Shown here piece by piece: positions 40,973 to 50,218 of a DNA stretch of 64,000 nt. Source of the stretch: Nocardioides sp. YR527. Its GTDB lineage: Bacteria; Actinomycetota; Actinomycetes; Propionibacteriales; Nocardioidaceae. A program made the translations under genes and the position numbers. Location of the stretch: the NCBI RefSeq assembly GCF_900101045.1, contig NZ_FNFN01000001.1, forward strand, positions 310,001 to 374,000. Reading direction: 5' to 3'. How positions within the stretch are numbered: the first letter of the stretch is position 1; the number at the start of each line of letters is the position of its first letter. Below the pieces are notes generated by a model. That model was not told the DNA's origin, searched no databases, and was given only the letters and a program-made list of their open reading frames with translations.

Positions 40973-43288
40973 ATGGCAGAGGATCGCATCGTCGCGCAGC
41001 CTCGTGCGCACAACATCGAGGCGCGGGAGAGCAGTGGCCCGGCCCCGTCGGGCCGCAGCGTCCGTGCGCGCCTGGCCCGGATCGGCGGACGCGGCACGCC
41101 GGGCAATCCTGTGCTGGAGCCGCTGTTCCGGGCGGTGAGGTCCAACCACCCGAAGGCCGACCTGGCCCTGCTGGAGCGGGCCTACGTCACCGCCGAGCGC
41201 CTCCACGGCACGCAGATGCGCAAGAGCGGCGACCCCTACATCACCCACCCGCTCGCGGTGACCACGATCCTCGCCGAGCTCGGCATGACCGAGCCGACCC
41301 TGGTGGCGGCGCTGCTCCACGACACCGTCGAGGACACGCCCTACACGCTCAAGGAGCTCACCCGGGACTTCGGTGAGGAGGTCGCCCATCTGGTCGACGG
41401 TGTCACCAAGCTCGACAAGGTCACCTACGGCGACTCCGCGCAGGCCGAGACGATCCGCAAGATGGTCGTGGCGATGTCGCGCGACATCAGGGTGCTGGTG
41501 ATCAAGCTCGCCGACCGGCTGCACAACATGCGTACGCTGCGCTACGTCCCGCAGAAGAGCCAGGAGCGCAGCGCTCGCGAGACCCTCGACATCTATGCGC
41601 CGCTAGCCCACCGGCTCGGCATGAACACCATCAAGTTCGAGCTCGAGGACCTCGCCTTCGCGACCCTCTACCCGAAGATGTACGACGAGCTCGTCCGCCT
41701 CGTCGCCGACCGCAACCCGTCACGGGAGAAGTTCCTGGCCCAGGTCATCGACCAGGTCGAGCGCGACCTGCACGAGGCCCGGATCAAGGCGACCGTCACC
41801 GGCCGACCGAAGCACTACTACTCGATCTACCAGAAGATGATCGTCGGCGGTAAGGACTTCTCCGACATCAACGACCTGGTCGGCATCCGGATCCTGGTCG
41901 AGGACGAGCGCGACTGCTACTCCGTCCTCGGCATCCTGCACTCGCGGTGGAACCCAGTCCTGGGGCGCTTCAAGGACTACATCGCGATGCCGAAGTTCAA
42001 CATGTACCAGTCGCTGCACACCACCGTGATCGGCCCTCAGGGCAAGCCGGTCGAGCTGCAGATCCGCACCTTCGCGATGCACCGCCGCGCCGAGTTCGGC
42101 GTCGCCGCCCACTGGAAGTACAAGGAGGACGGCCGCGCCGGTGTCGACACCGACCGGCCGATGGACAACGACATGAGCTGGGTCAAGCAGCTCATGGACT
42201 GGCAGTCGGAGGTCAACGACCCCGGCGAGTTCCTGGAGTCGCTGCGCTTCGAGATGAAGCGCACCGAGGTCTACGTCTTCACGCCCAAGGGTGACGTGAT
42301 CGCGCTGCCCGCCGACGCGACCCCGGTCGACTTCGCGTACGCCGTCCACACCGAGGTCGGCAACAAGACGATCGGCGCCCGGGTCAACGGCCGTCTGGTG
42401 CCGTTGGAGTCGACCCTGGAGAGCGGCGACGTCGTGGAGGTCTTCACCTCCAAGTCGCCCAACGCCGGTCCGTCGCGCGACTGGGCCTCCTTCGTCAAGT
42501 CCAACCGGGCCAAGGCGAAGATCCGGCAGTGGCACACCCGCGAGCGCCGCGACGAGGCCATCGAGAAGGGCCAGGACGCGATCGCCCGGCTGATGCGCAA
42601 GGAGGGCCTGCCCCTCAAGCGGCTGATGTCACGCGAGTCCCTCATGCTCGCCGCCGACCACTTCGACCTCGCCGACGTCGACGCGCTCTACGCCGCGGTC
42701 GGGGAGAGCCACCTCTCCGCCCAGGCGGTCGTACGCCGCGTCATCGAGGACCACGGCGGCGACGAAGGTGCCGCCGAGGACCTCGCCGAGGCCATCAACG
42801 TGGGCCGTAGGCGCCACGGCAAGGTCTCCACCGCCAACTCCGACGCCGGCGTGATCGTCAAGGGTTCCCCCGACGTCTGGGTCAAGCTCGCCAAGTGCTG
42901 CACACCGGTGCCCGGCGACGACATCCTCGGCTTCGTGACCAAGGGTGGGGGAGTCTCCGTCCACCGCACCGACTGCACCAACGCCGCCGAGCTCCGCTCC
43001 CACCCCGAGCGCCTGCTCGAGGTCGAGTGGGGCTCCACCTCCAACTCGGTCTTCCTGGTCAACATCCAGGTCGAGGCGCTGGACCGGGCCCGGCTCCTGT
43101 CCGACATCACGATGGCGCTCTCCGATGCCCACGTGAACATCCTGAGCGCCCAGCTCACCACCACCCGCGACCGCGTCGCGAAGTCCCGGTTCTCCTTCGA
43201 GATGGCCGACTCCAAGCACCTCGACACCGTCTTGAAGCAGGTACGCACCGTCCCCGGCGTCTTCGACGCCTACCGCGTCACCCAATAG
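40973..43288 (+). CDS. relA: Bifunctional (p)ppGpp synthetase/hydrolase Rel
   Basis: A 771-residue long RSH protein controlling the stringent response. The HD hydrolase domain has [25 protein letters not shown] and [16 protein letters not shown]. The synthetase domain has [30 protein letters not shown] and [19 protein letters not shown] ([20 protein letters not shown]), a Cys-containing zinc-finger region ([16 protein letters not shown]) and a C-terminal ACT domain follow. Hydrolase motifs are intact, so both activities are expected. The frame after its TAG stop stays open for 76 codons and encodes a membrane helix (see the entry at 43289). Confidence 0.96.
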   Translation: MAEDRIVAQPRAHNIEARESSGPAPSGRSVRARLARIGGRGTPGNPVLEPLFRAVRSNHPKADLALLERAYVTAERLHGTQMRKSGDPYITHPLAVTTILAELGMTEPTLVAALLHDTVEDTPYTLKELTRDFGEEVAHLVDGVTKLDKVTYGDSAQAETIRKMVVAMSRDIRVLVIKLADRLHNMRTLRYVPQKSQERSARETLDIYAPLAHRLGMNTIKFELEDLAFATLYPKMYDELVRLVADRNPSREKFLAQVIDQVERDLHEARIKATVTGRPKHYYSIYQKMIVGGKDFSDINDLVGIRILVEDERDCYSVLGILHSRWNPVLGRFKDYIAMPKFNMYQSLHTTVIGPQGKPVELQIRTFAMHRRAEFGVAAHWKYKEDGRAGVDTDRPMDNDMSWVKQLMDWQSEVNDPGEFLESLRFEMKRTEVYVFTPKGDVIALPADATPVDFAYAVHTEVGNKTIGARVNGRLVPLESTLESGDVVEVFTSKSPNAGPSRDWASFVKSNRAKAKIRQWHTRERRDEAIEKGQDAIARLMRKEGLPLKRLMSRESLMLAADHFDLADVDALYAAVGESHLSAQAVVRRVIEDHGGDEGAAEDLAEAINVGRRRHGKVSTANSDAGVIVKGSPDVWVKLAKCCTPVPGDDILGFVTKGGGVSVHRTDCTNAAELRSHPERLLEVEWGSTSNSVFLVNIQVEALDRARLLSDITMALSDAHVNILSAQLTTTRDRVAKSRFSFEMADSKHLDTVLKQVRTVPGVFDAYRVTQ

Positions 43289-43519
43289 AAGTCACCCAGT
43301 GAAAGTGAGCATCTCGCGGATCCGTTCACCTGGGTTCTGATCGCTGGAGGCGTCGTCCTCATCGGCGCGATCGTGTGGGTGGTGCTGAGAAGGCCGACAG
43401 GAGAGGACAGGCCCTGGGCGAGGCCGAATACCAGGGTCGACCACCCCACAGCGGTTCCGACGGCGGCATCTCCGGCGTCTTGTGACCCCATGCCGAGTCG
43501 GCGCAAACTGACGAAGTAG
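43289..43519 (+). other. Open frame in phase with rel stop; possible membrane tail or decayed gene
   Basis: After the rel TAG the same frame runs 76 codons to another TAG. It encodes a helix (TWVLIAGGVVLIGAIVWVVL) followed by a basic RRPTGEDRPWARPN tail. No ATG, GTG or TTG precedes the helix; the first in-frame GTG is at 43373, inside it. A GTG at 43299 in another frame stops after 13 codons, so a one-base indel could join a start to the helix. Options are a decayed small membrane-protein gene, readthrough of rel, or chance. The end of the frame is built from a dispersed repeat unit. Confidence 0.25.
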
Positions 43520-43620
43520 CACGCCGAGTCGGCTCGTTGTAACGAGCCGACTCGGCTGGATTTCTGGTCAGAACGCGCCGACTCGGCACGCCTGAGCGGG
43601 ACAGACGCGCCGAGTCGAGG
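43492..43620. repeat. GCCGACTCGGC repeat cluster, at least five copies
   Basis: Units of the family seen at 22770-22834 occur at 43492-43512 (reverse), 43523-43543 (reverse), 43536-43556 (forward, overlapping to form a 34-bp palindrome with 16-bp arms), 43567-43587 (forward) and a diverged copy near 43603-43620. The cluster fills the convergent gap between rel and the DUF349 gene. The remaining sequence from 43289 to 43626 has no conventional gene. Confidence 0.8.
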
Positions 43621-43626
43621 GGTGGG

Positions 43627-44865
43627 TCAGGAGAAGTCGGCGCTGGCGCGCTTGGCCATCTCCAGGAACTGGCGGCGCGACTCGAGGTTCTCCTCGAGGC
43701 TCTTGATCTTGCGGGCGTCACCCGAGGCCTGGGCCTTGGCGAGGTCGCTCTCGACCTGGGCGATGGCCTCCTCGAGCTTGGCGATCATGTCGTCGGCTCG
43801 GGCGGACTTCTCCGGGTCGGACTTGCGCCACTGGTCGTCCTCGGCGGACTTGATGGCCTGCTCGACCTTGCGCATCGCGCCCTCGAGCTCCTTGATGCGG
43901 TCGCGCGGGACCTTGCCGGCCTCGTCCCAGCGGTCGGCGATGTCACGGAAGGAGCGCTTGACGCTGTCGAGGTCGTCGCCCTTCTCCACGAGCGGGAGAA
44001 GCTCCTGCGCCTCGACGAGCAGCCCTTCCTTGACCACGGCGTTCTGCGCGAACTCGGCGTCGAGCGCCGCGTTGGCATCGTCACGGGCCCCGAAGAAGAC
44101 GTCCTGGGCGGCCCGGAACTGCTTCCAGAGCTTGTCGTCGACGTCCTTGGGCGCCGGGCCGGCGGCCTTCCAGTCGCGCATGAGGTCGCGGTAGCGCCCG
44201 GCGGTGGGGCCCCAGTCGGTGGAGGCGGAGAGCTGCTCGGCCTCGACGATGATCCGCTCCTTGATCACCTTGGCGTCCTCGCGCCGGGCGTTGAGCTCGG
44301 CGAAGTGGGCCTTGCGGCGCCGCGTGTAGGCGGTGCGTGCGGTCGAGAAGCGTCGCCACAGCGCGTCGTCGGACCCGCGGTCGATGCGGGGGAGCGCCTT
44401 CCACTGGTCGAGCAGCTCACGCAGCCGGTTGGCACCATTGCGCCAGTCGTTGCTCTGGGCCAGCTTCTCGGCCTCGGCGACGAGAGCCTCCTTGGCGACC
44501 TTCGCCTCGGCCGCCTTCGCGGCCCGCTCTGCCTTGCGGGCCTCGCGCTGGGTGGCGATGACCGGAGCGAGAGCCTCCAGCCGGGCCACCAGCGAGGCCA
44601 GATCACCGACCGCGTTGGCGTCGGTCACCTTCTCCACGACGGTCTTGACCGCCGCGGTCGCCTCGTCGGGCGACGTCTTCCCCGCATGCACGCGCCGCTC
44701 GAGCTGCTCGACCTCGAAGGCGAGCTGGTCGAACCGGTTGGTGAAGAAGGCAAGCGCCTCCTCTGGCGTGCCTTCCGGGTATTGCCCCACGGAACGTTCG
44801 CCCTCAGCGGTCTTCACGTAGACCGTTCCGTCTTCCTCGACCCGACCCCACTGCTCGCTGGTCAC
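43627..44865 (-). CDS. DUF349 domain protein
   Basis: A 412-residue, highly charged, mostly helical protein with several DUF349 repeats of about 70 residues. Recurrent WRRFSTARTAYTRRRKAHF-like and LWKQFRAAQDVFFGARDDAN segments mark the repeat ends. The N-terminus (WGRVEEDGTVYVKTAEGERS) is a small beta module seen in actinobacterial members. No enzymatic motif, signal peptide or membrane helix is seen. The molecular function is not established to my knowledge; its place next to rel is common in actinobacteria. The start is GTG 44865. Confidence 0.9.
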   Translation of the reverse strand: MTSEQWGRVEEDGTVYVKTAEGERSVGQYPEGTPEEALAFFTNRFDQLAFEVEQLERRVHAGKTSPDEATAAVKTVVEKVTDANAVGDLASLVARLEALAPVIATQREARKAERAAKAAEAKVAKEALVAEAEKLAQSNDWRNGANRLRELLDQWKALPRIDRGSDDALWRRFSTARTAYTRRRKAHFAELNARREDAKVIKERIIVEAEQLSASTDWGPTAGRYRDLMRDWKAAGPAPKDVDDKLWKQFRAAQDVFFGARDDANAALDAEFAQNAVVKEGLLVEAQELLPLVEKGDDLDSVKRSFRDIADRWDEAGKVPRDRIKELEGAMRKVEQAIKSAEDDQWRKSDPEKSARADDMIAKLEEAIAQVESDLAKAQASGDARKIKSLEENLESRRQFLEMAKRASADFS

Positions 44866-45040
44866 AATGTCCCTACTCTTCGCATGAGGCGCTAACCTCT
44901 TATGAAATCTCCCCCGCCGGACACCGTGCTCGTCACAGTCCCGGTCGGCTCAACTTGCAGGTCCCCGCGGTGTCCCGGCACACCTCGGGATGCCCATCGT
45001 AGTCAGACGCCACGATGCGGCGCTGCACTGTACCGCTGGA

Positions 45041-45046
45041 TAGGGT
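45041..45046 (+). promoter_or_regulatory. -10 element for leaderless hydrolase mRNA
   Basis: TAGGGT ends seven bases before the GTG at 45054. The gap 44866-45040 between the divergent genes shows no other clear element. Confidence 0.5.
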
Positions 45047-45053
45047 GTTTCTC

Positions 45054-45749
45054 GTGTTGATCGCAGGCTTTCCCGCCGGTCCGTGGGGCACCAACTGCTA
45101 CGTCGCCGCCACCGGTCCGGGCACCGAGTGTGTCGTGATCGACCCCGGGAAGGATGCGGCGAAGGGCATCGAGGAGATCGTCCGGGAGCAGCGCCTCAAG
45201 CCGGTCGCCGTGCTCCTCACCCACGGCCACGTCGACCACATGTGGTCCGTGACCCCGGTGAGCAGGACGTACGACTCCACGGCCTGGATCCACCCCAGCG
45301 ACCGTCACCTCCTCGCCGATCCGCTCCAGGGGATCTCGCCGGAGTCGGCGCAGATGCTGCTGGGCATGCCGCAGGGGACCTACGACTTCGTGGAGCCCGA
45401 CGACGTCCGAGAGCTCACCGACGGTCAGGCCATCGATCTGGCCGGGATGAGCTTCCTGATCGACCATACGCCCGGGCATACCGAGGGGTCGGTCACCTTC
45501 CGGACTCCTTACCCCGACCACGCCGAGGTCAGTGACGTGATGTTCTCCGGCGACCTGCTCTTCGCGGGCAGCATCGGGCGTACGGACCTCCCCGGCGGTG
45601 ACCACGCCACGATGCTGCAGTCCCTGACCACCAAGGTGCTGCCCCTCGCCGACGACATCGTGGTGCTCCCCGGCCATGGCGAACAGACCTCGATCGGGCG
45701 CGAGCGCGCCACCAACCCGTTTCTTCAGGACCTGATCACCACACCATGA
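45054..45749 (+). CDS. Metallo-beta-lactamase-fold hydrolase, glyoxalase II-like
   Basis: A 231-residue MBL-fold hydrolase. The metal motif is LLTHGHVDHMWSV (about 59-71). Other ligands are HTPGHTEGSV (about 140-149), FSGDLLFAGSIGRTDLPGGD and a final His in LPGHGEQT. The sequence resembles hydroxyacylglutathione hydrolase-like proteins, but actinobacteria lack glutathione; the substrate may be a mycothiol thioester or other ester (inference). GTG 45054 is chosen because it fits the promoter and the usual LIAGFPAGPWGTN start. Its stop overlaps hisS. Confidence 0.9.
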   Translation: MLIAGFPAGPWGTNCYVAATGPGTECVVIDPGKDAAKGIEEIVREQRLKPVAVLLTHGHVDHMWSVTPVSRTYDSTAWIHPSDRHLLADPLQGISPESAQMLLGMPQGTYDFVEPDDVRELTDGQAIDLAGMSFLIDHTPGHTEGSVTFRTPYPDHAEVSDVMFSGDLLFAGSIGRTDLPGGDHATMLQSLTTKVLPLADDIVVLPGHGEQTSIGRERATNPFLQDLITTP

Positions 45750-47095
45750 ACAAGCCAACACCGCTCTCCGGGTTCCCGGAGTTCCTGCCGAGCCAGCGCA
45801 CCGTCGAGCGCGAGGTCATCGCGACCCTGAGCCACACCTTCGAGCTGCACGGCTTCGGCAACATCGAGACCCGCGCCGTCGAGCCGATGGACCAGCTGCT
45901 GCGCAAGGGCGACACCAGCAAAGAGGTGTACGTCCTCAAGCGGCTCCAAGAGCAGGACGAGTCTCGTGACAAGGGCATGGGGCTCCACTTCGACCTCACC
46001 GTCCCCTTCGCCCGCTACGTGCTCGAGAACGCCGGCAAGCTGGAGTTCCCCTTCCGTCGCTACCAGATCCAGAAGGTCTGGCGAGGTGAGCGCCCGCAGG
46101 AGGGCCGCTTCCGCGAGTTCGCGCAGGCCGACATCGACATCGTCGGACGCGACACGCTCCCGTTCCACCACGACGTCGAGGTCGCCCGGGTCATGCTCGA
46201 GGCGCTCGGCAGGCTGACCTTCCTGCCCGGGTTCACGCTCCAGGTCAACAACCGCAAGCTGATCCAGGGCTTCTACGCCGGCCTCGGCGCCCCCGACGTC
46301 GAGGAGACCATGCGGCTCATCGACAAGCTCGACAAGATGCCGGCCGACGAGGTGGGCAAGCTGCTGGTCTCCGAGGCGGGGCTGAGCGACGAGCAGGCCG
46401 CCAAGTGCCTCGAGCTCGCCACGATCACCGCCACCGACGACTCCTTCGTGGAGAAGGTCCGTGCGCTCGGCGTCGAGAGCGAACTGCTCGAGGAGGGCCT
46501 GACCGAGCTGGCCACGCTGATCACCGCCACCGCGCCGCTCAACACCGAGTCCGTACGCGTCGTGGCCGACCTGAGCATCGCCAGGGGCCTGGACTACTAC
46601 ACCGGCACCGTCTTCGAGACCCGCCTCGACGGCTATGAGTCCCTGGGCAGCATCTGCTCGGGTGGCCGCTACGACGCGCTCGCCAGCGATGGCAAGACGA
46701 CCTATCCGGGGGTCGGGATCTCGCTCGGCGTGAGCCGCGTCCTGGTGCCTCTCGTGGCCAAGGGCGTGCTCGACGGGGACCGCAAGGTCCCGAGCACCGT
46801 GCTGGTCGCCGTCGCCGACGAGGAGAGCAGGGCGGAGGCCGATTCGGCGGCCCAGCAGCTGCGCGCCCACAATGTTGCCTGCGAGGTCTCGCCCAACGCC
46901 GCCAAGTTCGGCAAGCAGATCCGCTTCGCGGAGCGCCGCGGCATCCCGTACGTCCTCTTCGCGACCGAAGGCGGCTACGAGATCAAGGACATCCGCACCG
47001 GCGACCAGGTCCCGGCCGACCCGGCCACCTGGACGCCGCAGAACGAGAGCGACCTGAAGCCCCAGGTCGTCGCGAACAACGAGGAGAAGAAGTGA
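45746..47095 (+). CDS. hisS: Histidyl-tRNA synthetase
   Basis: A 449-residue class II synthetase. Motif 2 is [20 protein letters not shown] (about 109-128). The histidine-specific signature [13 protein letters not shown] lies near 280, and motif 3 with [11 protein letters not shown]-terminal anticodon-binding domain begins about residue 345. ATG 45746 overlaps the hydrolase stop and its own stop overlaps the aspS GTG, so the three genes form one operon. No T-box or attenuator was seen. Confidence 0.96.
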   Translation: MNKPTPLSGFPEFLPSQRTVEREVIATLSHTFELHGFGNIETRAVEPMDQLLRKGDTSKEVYVLKRLQEQDESRDKGMGLHFDLTVPFARYVLENAGKLEFPFRRYQIQKVWRGERPQEGRFREFAQADIDIVGRDTLPFHHDVEVARVMLEALGRLTFLPGFTLQVNNRKLIQGFYAGLGAPDVEETMRLIDKLDKMPADEVGKLLVSEAGLSDEQAAKCLELATITATDDSFVEKVRALGVESELLEEGLTELATLITATAPLNTESVRVVADLSIARGLDYYTGTVFETRLDGYESLGSICSGGRYDALASDGKTTYPGVGISLGVSRVLVPLVAKGVLDGDRKVPSTVLVAVADEESRAEADSAAQQLRAHNVACEVSPNAAKFGKQIRFAERRGIPYVLFATEGGYEIKDIRTGDQVPADPATWTPQNESDLKPQVVANNEEKK

Positions 47096-48864
47096 TCCGC
47101 ACCCACGACGCCGGCACCCTGCGTGCCGAGCACGTCGGCCAGACCGTGACCCTCGCCGGCTGGGTAGGCCGTCGACGCGATCACGGCGGGGTCGCGTTCC
47201 TCGATCTGCGTGAGTCCAGCGGCGTGGTCCAGGTCGTCGTACGCGACGAGGAGATCGCTCACGCGCTCCGCAACGAATACTGCATCAAGGTCACCGGCGA
47301 GGTCGTCGCGCGCACCGAGGAGAACCGCAACCCCAACCTCGCCACCGGCGAGATCGAGATCGTCGCCAAGGACCTCGAGGTCCTCAGCGCGGCCGCGGCC
47401 CTCCCGTTCCCGATCGACGACCACGTAGAGGTCGGCGAGGACGTACGTTTCAAGCACCGCTACCTCGACCTGCGCCGCACCGCGCCCGGCAACGCCATCC
47501 GCCTGCGCTCGAAGGCCAACAAGGCCGCTCGCGACGTGCTGGCCGGTCACGACTTCGTCGAGATCGAGACCCCGACGCTGACCCGCAGCACGCCCGAGGG
47601 TGCCCGTGACTTCCTGGTCCCGGCCCGCCTGCAGCCGGGCTCGTGGTACGCGCTGCCGCAGTCCCCGCAGCTGTTCAAGCAGCTGCTCATGGTCGGTGGC
47701 ATGGAGCGCTACTACCAGCTGGCTCGCGCCTACCGCGACGAGGACTTCCGCGCCGACCGGCAGCCGGAGTTCACCCAGCTCGACATCGAGATGAGCTTCG
47801 TCGAGCAGGACGACGTGATCGCGCTGGGCGAGGAGATCGTCGCGGCGCTGTGGAAGCTGATCGGCTACGACGTACCGCTTCCGCTGCCGCGGATGACCTA
47901 CGCCGACGCGATGGCCAAGTACGGCTCGGACAAGCCCGACCTGCGCTTCGGCATCGAGATCACCGAGTGCACCGACTACTTCTCCGAGACGACGTTCCGT
48001 GTCTTCCAGGCGCCCTACGTCGGCGCCGTGGTGATGCCGGGCGGCGCGAGCCAGCCGCGGCGTCAGCTCGACGGGTGGCAGGACTGGGCCAAGCAGCGTG
48101 GCGCCAGGGGCCTGGCGTACGTCCTGGTCCAGGAGGACGGCTCGCTGACCGGTCCGGTCGCCAAGAACCTCTCCGAGACCGAGGCCGCCGGACTGGCTGC
48201 TCACGTCGGTGCCAACCCCGGCGACTGCATCTTCTTCGCCGCCGGCGCGCCCAAGTCGAGCCGCTCCCTGCTGGGTGCCGCCCGACTGGAGATCGGCAAC
48301 CGTCTCGACCTTCGCAAGGACGGCGAGTGGAGCTTCCTGTGGGTCGTCGACGCGCCGCTGCTCGAGCCGGCCTCCGAGGCCGTCGAGTCCGGTGACGTCG
48401 CGGTCGGCGCGGGGGAGTGGACCGCGGTCCACCACGCCTTCACCAGCCCGCAGGACGTCGAGAGCTTCGACAAGGACCCCGGCAACGCCATCGCCTGGGC
48501 CTACGACATCGTCTGCAACGGCAACGAGATCGGCGGTGGCTCGATCCGTATCCACCGCGAGGACGTGCAGAAGCGGGTCTTCGACCTGATGGGGATCGGC
48601 GAGGAGGCGGCCGAGGAGAAGTTCGGCTTCCTGCTCGACGCGTTCAAGTTCGGTGCCCCGCCGCACGGCGGCATCGCCTTCGGCTGGGACCGCGTCGTCG
48701 CTCTCCTCGCCGGCACCGACTCGATCCGCGACGTCATCGCCTTCCCGAAGACGGGTGCCGGCTACGACCCGCTCACCGCCGCTCCGGCGCCGATCACCCC
48801 CGAGCAGCGCAAGGAGGCGGGCGTCGACGCCAAGCCTGCCGCCGAGGGCGAATCGGCGAACTGA
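47092..48864 (+). CDS. aspS: Aspartyl-tRNA synthetase
   Basis: A 590-residue bacterial-type AspRS. The N-terminal OB domain has [20 protein letters not shown]. The catalytic core has [20 protein letters not shown], motif 2 [20 protein letters not shown] and motif 3 [20 protein letters not shown] insertion lies between motifs 2 and 3. A Pro/Ala/Glu tail of about 30 residues ends it. Whether it also charges tRNA-Asn cannot be told from what is visible. A strong terminator follows. Confidence 0.96.
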   Translation: MIRTHDAGTLRAEHVGQTVTLAGWVGRRRDHGGVAFLDLRESSGVVQVVVRDEEIAHALRNEYCIKVTGEVVARTEENRNPNLATGEIEIVAKDLEVLSAAAALPFPIDDHVEVGEDVRFKHRYLDLRRTAPGNAIRLRSKANKAARDVLAGHDFVEIETPTLTRSTPEGARDFLVPARLQPGSWYALPQSPQLFKQLLMVGGMERYYQLARAYRDEDFRADRQPEFTQLDIEMSFVEQDDVIALGEEIVAALWKLIGYDVPLPLPRMTYADAMAKYGSDKPDLRFGIEITECTDYFSETTFRVFQAPYVGAVVMPGGASQPRRQLDGWQDWAKQRGARGLAYVLVQEDGSLTGPVAKNLSETEAAGLAAHVGANPGDCIFFAAGAPKSSRSLLGAARLEIGNRLDLRKDGEWSFLWVVDAPLLEPASEAVESGDVAVGAGEWTAVHHAFTSPQDVESFDKDPGNAIAWAYDIVCNGNEIGGGSIRIHREDVQKRVFDLMGIGEEAAEEKFGFLLDAFKFGAPPHGGIAFGWDRVVALLAGTDSIRDVIAFPKTGAGYDPLTAAPAPITPEQRKEAGVDAKPAAEGESAN

Positions 48865-48886
48865 GCCCACCTCGGCTAAATCCAAC

Positions 48887-48924
48887 AGAGTCTCCGGGAC
48901 CGGTCCGCCGGTCCCGGAGACTCT
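48887..48924 (+). terminator. Terminator after aspS
   Basis: A 17-bp perfect stem (AGAGTCTCCGGGACCGG with its complement) closes a TCCG loop and is followed by TTGGCATTCT. Confidence 0.88.
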
Positions 48925-49108
48925 TGGCATTCTCTAAGGAATTGCGAGAAGGCATCCCGATCTGCCGTATCACTGGTTGAAATCGGATCGTTACCGGTCC
49001 GGGCTCCATCCGGGCAAAGGGATCACATAGAGTTCCATCCGTCGACCTCGTGGGTCGGACGCTGCCGTGCGACGGCGGCACCCACAAATACGACTAGACA
49101 GAGGAACC

Positions 49109-50122
49109 ATGAGCGAATCGGCCACCGTGTTCGAAGGTGAAGAACTCTCGGGTGGATCGACACCTTCTGCTTCGCCTGAGGAGGCGAAGAAGATCGCCGG
49201 CAAGTCCCCGATGAAGCTGGCATGGATGCGGCTTCGTAAGGACAAGCTGTCGATGGTGTCGCTGACGGTGGTCATCCTTGTGGTGCTGGCTGCGGTCCTG
49301 GCCCCCTTCCTCGTCAGGATGGGCGTGCTGGACCCGTTCAGCTACAACCAGGACCTGCTCGACGCCAACACCATCCCCGAGGGCAGGTTCAGCGGCGCGA
49401 GCGCCGCACACCCGCTCGGTGTGGAGCCCGGCACCGGCCGCGACGCGTTGTCCCGGTTCTGGTACGGCATCACGTTCTCGCTGATCATCGCCCTCACCGC
49501 CGCCATCTTGTCGGTGGTCATCGGCGCGATCATCGGCATCATCTCCGGCTTCAGCGGTGGCTGGGTCGACGCAGGCCTGAGCCGCTTCACCGACCTGACG
49601 CTCTCGTTCCCCTCGACGATGATGCTGCTGGCGCTCTCGGCGCTCGGCCTCGAGCTCATCCAGATGGTGACGGGACTACCCAACGGCCCACTTGCCCAGG
49701 GGATTTACTGCACCGTGGTGCTCGCGATCTTCGGCTGGACCAGTACCGCCCGCGTGGTCCGAGGACAGGTCCTCTCGATCAAGCAACGAGAGTTCGTCGA
49801 GGCGGCGATCGTCCTGGGTGCCTCGAAGTCGCGGATCTACTTCAAGGAGATCCTGCCGAACCTGTGGGCCCCGCTGCTGGTCCTGGTCACCCTGATGATG
49901 CCGGCCTACATCTCGGCCGAGGCGGCACTGAGCTACCTCCAGGTCGGTGTGAAGCCGCCGACGCCCACGCTCGGCAACGTGCTCACCGACTCGTTGAAGT
50001 ACGCGCAGGTGGACCCGTTCTACTTCTTCATGCCCGCGATCATCATCGCGACGATCGTGATCTCGTTCAACCTTCTCGGGGACGGGTTGCGAGACGCCCT
50101 TGACCCCAAGGGTGACAGGTGA
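49109..50122 (+). CDS. Oligopeptide ABC permease, DppC/OppC type (module 1)
   Basis: A 337-residue permease with a polar N-terminus of about 50 residues and six helices. The N-terminal OppC signature MRLRKDKLSMVSLTVVILV, LGVEPGTGRDALSRFWYG and the EAA loop EFVEAAIVLGASKSRIYFKE are visible. AGAGGAA precedes ATG 49109; an open frame from 49067 lacks a ribosome site. It is unusual for permease C to be the first gene, before the binding protein; module 2 downstream keeps the same order. Confidence 0.93.
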   Translation: MSESATVFEGEELSGGSTPSASPEEAKKIAGKSPMKLAWMRLRKDKLSMVSLTVVILVVLAAVLAPFLVRMGVLDPFSYNQDLLDANTIPEGRFSGASAAHPLGVEPGTGRDALSRFWYGITFSLIIALTAAILSVVIGAIIGIISGFSGGWVDAGLSRFTDLTLSFPSTMMLLALSALGLELIQMVTGLPNGPLAQGIYCTVVLAIFGWTSTARVVRGQVLSIKQREFVEAAIVLGASKSRIYFKEILPNLWAPLLVLVTLMMPAYISAEAALSYLQVGVKPPTPTLGNVLTDSLKYAQVDPFYFFMPAIIIATIVISFNLLGDGLRDALDPKGDR

Positions 50123-50218
50123 GCCTCGGGGCTCCGTCCACACACAGGTGACCCGCCCGGGACACCGTTACGGCGTCAGTTGTCAGAGGCTGACGGCGAC
50201 CACACCAAGGAGAAACGA

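Noticed and set aside
43270..43506. Minus-strand small open frame in the rel-DUF349 gap
   Set aside because: It overlaps the end of rel and the repeat cluster, and its sequence shows no membrane or domain signal, unlike the plus-strand frame.
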